Assembly (NCBI RefSeq): GCF_900112415.1 | Contig: NZ_FOLV01000002.1 | Span: 186,001 to 250,000 of the forward strand | Direction: 5' to 3' | From: Bacillus sp. 491mf | Lineage (GTDB): Bacteria > Bacillota > Bacilli > Bacillales > Bacillaceae_G | DNA length: 64,000 nt | Shown: one piece after another, positions 58,594 through 64,000 of the stretch | Layout: each line of letters starts with the position of its first letter | Position numbering within the stretch: position 1 is the stretch's first letter | Notes under the pieces: model-generated | Databases searched by the model: none | The model's input: only the letters and a program-made list of their open reading frames with translations | Told to the model about the DNA's origin: nothing | Program-made: the position numbers and the translations under genes

Positions 58594-58650
58594 ATAAAGT
58601 AAGACTCTTATTAGTGGGGGTTATTCCTCGTCAATAGCAGTAGGGTTGTA
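58594..58650 (+). repeat. bcr1-like fragment (family A), left end only
   Basis: ATAAAGTAAGACTCTTATTAG then TGGGGGTTATTCC and CAATAGCAG resemble the left end and a decayed right end. Confidence 0.45.
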
Positions 58651-58721
58651 ACCAAATGCATTCATGCTACAGTTTATGCATCACAGTGATGTTCATTTTG
58701 GAAAGTTGAGGTAGTTCTATT

Positions 58722-59312
58722 TTGGCATATATTTATTTGTTATTAAGACAACGTTCTTTTCTATGGATTTTGCTCATTATTAATATATTAGGAACAATTT
58801 ATGGGTATATTTGGTATAAAAATCAACTAATAGAAACGCCGGCTATTTTTTGGCCGTTTGTTCCAGATAGTCCAACAGCAAGTTTGTTTTTTGTGTTTGT
58901 ATTAATTGCGTTTATACAAAAGAAAAATTGGGGACTAATGGAAGCTTTAGCGGTGGTAACATTAATCAAATATGGAATTTGGGCTGTTGTAGTAAATGTA
59001 TTAACTCTTATTGTAATTGGATATATTGGGATAGGAGGATATATACTCATTGTTTTTCATATGGCAATGGCTGTACAAGGACTTTTATACGCACCATTTT
59101 ATCGAATAAAATATTGGCATTTTATCATTACAGTTATTTGGACATTACATAATGATGTTATCGATTATGTATGGGGACAAATGCCGAAATATAGTGTTAT
59201 GTATATGTATGAACGCCAAATTGGCTATTTTACATTTTGGCTTAGTATCGTTGTATTGGCTACTACATATTATTTTTGTCTAAGAGAAAAAAGATTAACG
59301 CTTTCTTTGTAA
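58722..59312 (+). CDS. ypjA: YpjA, DUF1405 membrane protein
   Basis: A 196-aa protein with about six membrane helices (SFLWILLIINILGTIYGYIW, LFFVFVLIAFI and others) and no enzyme motif. TTG at 58722 lies 8 nt after TGAGGTAG. It follows the qcr genes as in B. subtilis. Its TAA stop overlaps the left border of the next bcr1-like element. Confidence 0.87.
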   Translation: MAYIYLLLRQRSFLWILLIINILGTIYGYIWYKNQLIETPAIFWPFVPDSPTASLFFVFVLIAFIQKKNWGLMEALAVVTLIKYGIWAVVVNVLTLIVIGYIGIGGYILIVFHMAMAVQGLLYAPFYRIKYWHFIITVIWTLHNDVIDYVWGQMPKYSVMYMYERQIGYFTFWLSIVVLATTYYFCLREKRLTLSL

Positions 59313-59419
59313 AGTGAAACTTCCATCAGTGGGGCGGGTTATCCCCACTGATGGAAAGTTCTCACCAATCGGGCTTTTACGGGCAGTTATCCCCAAAACT
59401 ATCTTAATAGCGGGATAAA
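59310..59419 (+). repeat. bcr1-like element (family A) at the ypjA stop codon
   Basis: About 110 bp. Left TAAAGTGAAACTTCCATCAG, hairpin CATCAGTGGGG with CCCCACTGATG, CACCAATCGGGCTTTTACGG, GGCAGTTATCCCC, right TTAATAGCGGGATAAA ending 59419. The first TAA is the ypjA stop. Confidence 0.85.
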
Positions 59420-59445
59420 TAAAAAATAGGGAATGGAGCAGAGGA

Positions 59446-60144
59446 ATGAATTCACACAGCGTATATTCGAAAATTTGGAACGGAGTCTTATTATGTGTTG
59501 TTCCTTTTTGTATTGCTTTTAGTATTTTCTCAATTGCAGTTATGTGTGTTGTATATGGGAAAGGAATTTATTACGTAGAGATTGATATGTTAAATATACC
59601 GCAAATGGCAAGTATGACAAAAGAAGCAATTATTCAAAATTATGATGCGCTTATTACTTATCTTTCTCCTTTTTATCATAAACCATTACATTTCCCAACT
59701 TTAGAAATGTCTGAGAAGGGAAGGATTCATTTTGTTGATGTGAAAAATATTCTTGTTGCCATTCAATATGCTATGTACATAGGTATTTGTATATCTTTTA
59801 TCGGAGGAGTTTATCTTATACGAAAACAAAAGGAAAAGGTTTTGCTCCATGCAGCGATTTTTACAATTATTTTTCCGATCGCACTCATACTCCCAATCGC
59901 AATCAATTTTGAAAAGAGTTTTGTATTTTTTCATGAACTTCTTTTTCAAAACGATTATTGGTTGTTTGATCCAGATACTGATCCGATTATTCGTATGTTA
60001 CCAGAACAATTCTTTATGCATGCAGCCTGTATCATTTTGTTACTGATTTTGCTTGGAAGTGCTTGTTGTTATTTTCTATATCGTTTTTTTATAAAAAAGA
60101 GAGGATTACATATAGAAAATTGTAATGCCTCATCAGAAAATTAA
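59446..60144 (+). CDS. TIGR01906/DUF1461-type integral membrane protein
   Basis: A 232-aa protein with four or five membrane helices and the family-like stretch DYWLFDPDTDPIIRMLPEQF before the last helix. An extracytoplasmic loop follows the first helix (NIPQMASMTKEAIIQNYDAL). ATG at 59446 follows GGAGCAGAGG. In B. subtilis ypjB follows ypjA directly, so this gene is an insertion relative to that order. Function unknown. Confidence 0.8.
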   Translation: MNSHSVYSKIWNGVLLCVVPFCIAFSIFSIAVMCVVYGKGIYYVEIDMLNIPQMASMTKEAIIQNYDALITYLSPFYHKPLHFPTLEMSEKGRIHFVDVKNILVAIQYAMYIGICISFIGGVYLIRKQKEKVLLHAAIFTIIFPIALILPIAINFEKSFVFFHELLFQNDYWLFDPDTDPIIRMLPEQFFMHAACIILLLILLGSACCYFLYRFFIKKRGLHIENCNASSEN

Positions 60145-60229
60145 CCTCTTACTTTCATTGTAATAGGTTCAAGGTCTATTCTTGTCCACTTGTTCATATA
60201 TTGAACTAGAAGCTATAGGGGGGACAAGA

Positions 60230-61012
60230 ATGAAAAAAGTATTAGCTGGAATCATAGCGTTTATGTTTATATTGTTTCCTGTTCGGATATATGCAGCTAG
60301 TTGGAATGAGATAACTGAGTTATTAGATGACTCGTTGCAATTGGTGAAACAAGAAGAGTATGACAAAGCGACGCAACTGTTAACATATTTTTCAAAACAA
60401 TTTTTAACGATTGATCAAAAAAAGAAAATAGCACCGGAGCATATTCGTGTAATTTCTCTTGCTTATGATAAAGCACTACAATCATTAGAACGACAAGGGA
60501 TTAATAAACAAATAAAAATAGATGATGTGCTCGCGCTTCGTCTTGTGATGGATGCAGAAGTGTCGAAATATCAGCCGCTTTGGGTGGAACGAGAAGAAAA
60601 TGTGATGAGTACATTTGGGAAAATTGAAAATGCAATGCAAAAGGAAGAGCATGATCATTTTCAAGAGGCATTAAACGTATTTTTGCATGAGTTTGATATT
60701 ATTTATCCAAGTTTAATGGTTGATTTGTCTGAAGAAGAGTTGCAACGTGTGAATTCTCATTTGTCATACTTAGATGAATTTCGTTATATGATGATCCAAA
60801 ATAAGAACGGACAAACGCAAGTGAAAATAATAAAAGATGATTTGACAAAAATTTTTCGTACAGCGAAAAAGGATGAGGTAGATTCTTCACTTATATGGTT
60901 TATGACTGTAACGGGTGGAATTATTATTTTTACATTAACTTATGTGGGCTGGAGAAAATATAAAGGAGAAAAAGAAAAACAAAAAAGTACGCTTCATTCC
61001 AAAAATAGATAG
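60230..61012 (+). CDS. ypjB: YpjB, sporulation-associated membrane protein
   Basis: A 260-aa protein with a signal peptide (VLAGIIAFMFILFPVRIYAA), a helical extracytoplasmic domain and a C-terminal membrane helix (LIWFMTVTGGIIIFTLTYVGW) with a basic tail. It matches the YpjB family. ATG at 60230 follows TAGGGGGGA; the longer frame to 60182 lacks a site. Role in sporulation is from the family, not shown here. Confidence 0.87.
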   Translation: MKKVLAGIIAFMFILFPVRIYAASWNEITELLDDSLQLVKQEEYDKATQLLTYFSKQFLTIDQKKKIAPEHIRVISLAYDKALQSLERQGINKQIKIDDVLALRLVMDAEVSKYQPLWVEREENVMSTFGKIENAMQKEEHDHFQEALNVFLHEFDIIYPSLMVDLSEEELQRVNSHLSYLDEFRYMMIQNKNGQTQVKIIKDDLTKIFRTAKKDEVDSSLIWFMTVTGGIIIFTLTYVGWRKYKGEKEKQKSTLHSKNR

Positions 61013-61130
61013 TTTTTTTCAAACGAAGTGAAAGATAAAAGCTATGTTGTAAGGTTTCTTTGTTGACAATGTTATGGGAAAAAAATAGAATGGTTATTAC
61101 TATATAATAAAATTCAATGGGAGGTTCATG

Positions 61131-61814
61131 ATGGGTTTCTACTTAATTTACTTTGCTATCATCATGATCATACCGATGTATGCACAGTCTAGAGTACGCA
61201 GCGCATATAGTAAATACTCACAAGTGTATTCAACTTCTGGTATGACAGGAGCAGAAGTGGCTCGTAAGATTTTAGATGAGAATGGTTTGTATAATGTAGC
61301 GGTAGAGGAAACGCCAGGGCATTTATCTGATCACTATGATCCAAGATCGAAAACAGTTCGTTTATCGACAGGTAACTATTATAGTCATTCTGTTGCTGGT
61401 ACGGCAGTAGCTGCACACGAAGTTGGACATGCGATTCAAGACGCAAAAGATTATAGTTTTATGAGAGTCCGTCATTCGCTTGTTCCTATCGCAAATTTTG
61501 GTTCAAACATGTCGTGGGTTTTTATTATGATTGGTTTGTTTGCACATATGGCAAATTTGTTGTTATTAGGAATTATTTTGATAGCAGGCGGAGTGTTATT
61601 CCAGCTTGTTACATTACCAGTTGAATTTGATGCATCAAAACGGGCAATGAAGCAAATTGAAGCGCTTGGTATTGTAACAACGGATGAATATGGTCAAGCT
61701 CGTAAAGTATTAAATGCAGCAGCTCTTACGTATGTTGCGGCAGCGGCCGTAGCAGTATTTGAACTGCTTCGTCTCGTATTAATTTATACAGGAATGCAAC
61801 GTAATGATGATTAA
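61131..61814 (+). CDS. Zinc-dependent membrane metallopeptidase (YugP family)
   Basis: A 227-aa protein with an N-terminal helix, the zincin motif HEVGHAIQD near residue 93, two further membrane segments (SWVFIMIGLFAHMANLLLLG and following) and a helical C terminus. ATG at 61131, 6-7 nt after GGGAGG, is preferred to ATG at 61128. Substrate unknown. It is followed by a terminator and repeats. Confidence 0.87.
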   Translation: MGFYLIYFAIIMIIPMYAQSRVRSAYSKYSQVYSTSGMTGAEVARKILDENGLYNVAVEETPGHLSDHYDPRSKTVRLSTGNYYSHSVAGTAVAAHEVGHAIQDAKDYSFMRVRHSLVPIANFGSNMSWVFIMIGLFAHMANLLLLGIILIAGGVLFQLVTLPVEFDASKRAMKQIEALGIVTTDEYGQARKVLNAAALTYVAAAAVAVFELLRLVLIYTGMQRNDD

Positions 61815-61842
61815 AGGCTATCGATTTTGATAGTCTTTTTCT
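61813..61842 (+). terminator. Terminator after the YugP-type gene
   Basis: AAAGGCTATC, loop GATTTT, GATAGTCTTT, then TTT; starts in the stop codon. Confidence 0.82.
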
Positions 61843-61865
61843 TTTGGATTTTTGTTTTTATGATT

Positions 61866-62047
61866 ATATAAAAAGGTATAAAAACTTTCTTTTTAGGCGG
61901 GGATGAGAGCATCTGGCTGTGCATAGAAACAGTTAGTTCTTTGTTTGTCACATGCAATGTTTAAAACAAAAGGAGCAAGCTAGTAGTGAGTATATTATAT
62001 TTTGCGTAGCAGCGAATTATAAAGAAAAGCGGAGCCGACTGTTTAGT
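61866..62047 (-). repeat. Repeat family C tail and part of family B, minus orientation
   Basis: Read on the minus strand: CGGCTCCGCTTTTCTTTATA, CGCTGCTACGC, then AACTAACTGTTTCTATGCACAG and GATGCTCTCATCCCCGCC. This matches the C tail with the end of B. The C head is missing. Confidence 0.7.
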
Positions 62048-62057
62048 TTATTTACTT

Positions 62058-62171
62058 AGAAAATATACGCCGAGCCTATTAAGTACTGAAGGAAGACTAC
62101 AATTAGCGGAGAAATGTAAGGAAACGGGCAGTTATCATGTTACTTTCAAAGACAGGGTATCGCTTGTGTAA
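62058..62171 (+). pseudogene. Open 37-codon stretch, possible gene remnant
   Basis: A stop-free, protein-like segment (RKYTPSLLSTEGRLQLAEKC ... YHVTFKDRVSLV) ending in TAA, without a start or ribosome site, next to repeat debris. It could be the remains of a lost gene or transposase, but I cannot assign it. Confidence 0.2.
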
Positions 62172-62256
62172 TTTGAGTTTTAGGCGGTAGGTTCCATGTT
62201 CAAGGACGTTTCAAATTGTACTTTAATAAAAGTATAACATGCAAGAGGTGATAAAC

Positions 62257-62889
62257 ATGAAATATCCAGAGCAATTAGTGAAGCAAGCAAGAGAGCGAAT
62301 GTCTTCCTATCCTGTTGAAGGCTTTGTATATGGACAAGGACCACAAAATCCAAAATTGATGCTTGTAGGAGAAGCGCCGGGTGAAACAGAATTTCATAAC
62401 GGGATCCCTTTTAGCGGAAGAGCTGGTAAACAGCTTATGGACTTTCTTGAGAGAATTGGTATAACAAGGGAAGAAGTATACATTACGAGTGCAGTACGTA
62501 GTCGTCCGTATAAATGGGGCGAGAAACGAGAAAGGAATGGAGAAATTGTGAAGCGTAAGTACAACCGTACGCCAAATCAGCAGGAAATACTTGCTCACGC
62601 TTCAATTTTAGATTACGAAATTGAGCATATTCATGCACCTATTATTGTTACACTCGGAAACATTGCCCTCAAACGTTTAGTTGGTTCAGATAAAAAGGTG
62701 TCAGAGATGCACGGTCAATTGTTTACGCAACCTGTTCGGCGACTAGAAAATCCTAATAGCACAACCTATACTTGGACAGAGAAAACCTATACAATTTTCC
62801 CGACATTCCACCCCGCTTCAATCTTTTATAATCGTAGTTTATTGGATTTGATTCATGAGGATTTAGAAAAGTTGAGGGAGCATATTTAG
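62257..62889 (+). CDS. Uracil-DNA glycosylase-like protein without cysteines
   Basis: A 210-aa protein of the UDG superfamily. Motif A is GEAPGETEFHNGIPFSGRAG (from residue 38) and motif B HPAS near residue 190. Family 4 enzymes carry four Cys for a 4Fe-4S cluster; this protein has none, and the usual VKCRPP stretch reads VRSRPYKWGEKRERNGE. ATG at 62257 follows GAGGTGA. Activity is likely but its base specificity is not certain. Confidence 0.83.
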   Translation: MKYPEQLVKQARERMSSYPVEGFVYGQGPQNPKLMLVGEAPGETEFHNGIPFSGRAGKQLMDFLERIGITREEVYITSAVRSRPYKWGEKRERNGEIVKRKYNRTPNQQEILAHASILDYEIEHIHAPIIVTLGNIALKRLVGSDKKVSEMHGQLFTQPVRRLENPNSTTYTWTEKTYTIFPTFHPASIFYNRSLLDLIHEDLEKLREHI

Positions 62890-63180
62890 TTTCATGCTTC
62901 GACATCTTTGTCTAGCTCTGCCTCCTAAGCCCTCATGTCTAAGAACCTTCCACACGAGAAGGTAAAAAACATCTTCTGTGTGAAAGACCCTTAGCCAACG
63001 GGCCTAAACAGTCGGCTCCGCTTTTCTTTATAAGTCGCTGCTATGTAGAATACAACAGAATTTGCACTCATTTTTTCCTTAAACATGGCTGTGGCAGGAA
63101 AAGGATCTGGCCGCTTCTATGTACGGCCAGTTGCTCTCTTCCTCTAAAAAGAGAGGGTTTGTGTTGGTTTTTTAATTAAC
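62888..63180 (+). repeat. Repeat family C, copy 5, with family B insert
   Basis: TTCGACATCTTTGTCTAGC then the B insert (CTCCTAAGCCCTCATG ... CCGCTTTTCTTTATAAGTCG), AGAATACAACAG, GGCAGGAAAAGGATCTGGCC, GGCCAGTTGCTCTCTTCC and a terminator-like CCTCT/AGAGG stem. Hairpin arms 63107-63113 and 63124-63130 are perfect. Confidence 0.87.
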
Positions 63181-63297
63181 ATTTATATGTTAAGCTACCT
63201 TCTTTATCGTTATGCTATTGTTTTATAATCCGATATTATTGTCTTCTTTCTTTTCTTGTAAGTTTAGTATTTGTTTTATGTTGAGAATTAAAGGAAT

Positions 63298-63930
63298 CTA
63301 ACTTGTTTTTTGCTTTTTTAGATCAAAATAAAAATAAAGATGTATACCATATATACCAAACACAACAGCCAGTAAAGAAAAGATTAAAATTAAGAGGATT
63401 GCTAAACCATTTTGCGATAATGAACCTATACATATCTGCCCAATAATATATCCCAGCCCTGAAACATACACAATTGGAGAAATTTTTATGTTGTCTTTTT
63501 CCTCATTGTTTAATCGTCTTAAAAAACTTTTTATTCCAAGGGAAATTAGTTTGTAAATTGTAAAAATGTAAAGAGAAAAAGTAACAATAAAAAACAGCGG
63601 TGTTTCAATCTTAATAAAAGTATAAGCAAATTTTTGAATCACTATGAAGCTTCCGAAAGAAAAAGTTGCTCCCATGAATCCATTATATAATATGTGTACC
63701 AATCTTAACTCATGTGGTTTATGAAAAAATACCCAAATACCCCATATATTAGATATCAAAAGAAAAGGTAAAATTATATATAAATATATGGTAAAGGTCG
63801 GAGGAAATAAAAATGGTGTTAAGACCATAAAGTTAATAACAACCCATACCATAATGACACTTGATCTAACACTAAAGGGCATCAATGTTTGCATAATTTG
63901 TTCTGTGCTTTTTCCATGATATTTTTCCAT
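63298..63930 (-). CDS. Unknown polytopic membrane protein
   Basis: A 210-aa protein with a short cytosolic start (MEKYHGKSTEQIMQTLMPF) and about five or six hydrophobic helices. No motif or family is recognised. ATG at 63930 follows GGGGAGA. AT-richer and more phenylalanine-rich than its neighbours, and outside the conserved B. subtilis order, so it may be an accessory gene. Confidence 0.65.
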   Translation of the reverse strand: MEKYHGKSTEQIMQTLMPFSVRSSVIMVWVVINFMVLTPFLFPPTFTIYLYIILPFLLISNIWGIWVFFHKPHELRLVHILYNGFMGATFSFGSFIVIQKFAYTFIKIETPLFFIVTFSLYIFTIYKLISLGIKSFLRRLNNEEKDNIKISPIVYVSGLGYIIGQICIGSLSQNGLAILLILIFSLLAVVFGIYGIHLYFYFDLKKQKTS

Positions 63931-64000
63931 ATAAATCTCCCCATAAAATTCAACTCGTTTTTCTAGTGCAGAGCCTATGACTGATTATATTGCCTCTTTA
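63931..64000. other. Window end, no feature
   Basis: 70 nt upstream of the last minus-strand gene; should include its promoter. No gene is visible. Confidence 0.4.

Overview
The window is a stretch of low-GC Firmicute chromosome, very probably from the Bacillus cereus group. The gene order follows the spmA-to-ypjB region of Bacillus subtilis, nearly all genes lie on the + strand, and the intergenic spaces carry many copies of the interspersed bcr-type repeats typical of B. cereus sensu lato. No tRNA, rRNA, CRISPR array, prophage or intact insertion sequence was seen.

Layout. 0-3.2 kb: the end of an unidentified gene converging on mprF (lysyl-phosphatidylglycerol synthase). 3.5-8.5 kb: ypuI, a long Fe/Mn superoxide dismutase, dacB-spmA-spmB (spore cortex and core dehydration) and rluB. 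8.8-15.2 kb: resABC (cytochrome c maturation) and resDE (redox two-component system). 15.4-19.1 kb: corrinoid adenosyltransferase, an M23/LysM peptidase, an unknown membrane protein, riboflavin transporter ribU under an FMN riboswitch, and ferredoxin. 19.3-25.8 kb: ypbB-recQ-ypbD-ypbE, a phosphoesterase, a MerR/B12-type regulator and mecB. 26-31.3 kb: gudB, two small membrane proteins, an amidase, ypdA and ansA. 31.5-43.9 kb: ypfB, cmk, rpsA/ypfD, fni, ypzI, yphA, the YIEGIA protein with its capping subunit, der, gpsA, spoVIF, yphE, yphF, spoIVA and hbs. 44-47.9 kb: folE and the menaquinone set hepS-menG-hepT, then ndk. 48.6-53.7 kb: aroC-aroB-aroH-hisC and aroA, without the cheR, trp and tyrA genes that B. 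subtilis has here. 53.8-58.5 kb: ypiA, ypiB, ypiF and the bc complex genes qcrABC. 58.7-64 kb: ypjA, a DUF1461-type membrane protein, ypjB, a zinc membrane protease, a cysteine-free UDG-like protein and an unknown membrane protein.

Two themes tie the genes together. One is respiration: Res proteins mature cytochromes, Hep/Men proteins make menaquinone, and Qcr proteins oxidise it. The other is sporulation: dacB, spmAB, spoIVA, spoVIF, the YIEGIA pair and ypjB.

The most unusual content is between genes. One family fits bcr1: about 155 bp when complete, bounded by ATAAA/TTTAT repeats, and in several places starting exactly on a gene's stop codon. A second family ends in a hairpin plus a terminator-like stem, and four of its five forward copies lie 50-80 nt before a start codon. 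Further elements are nested inside these in a Russian-doll fashion. All functional calls come from reading the sequence; no database search was run.
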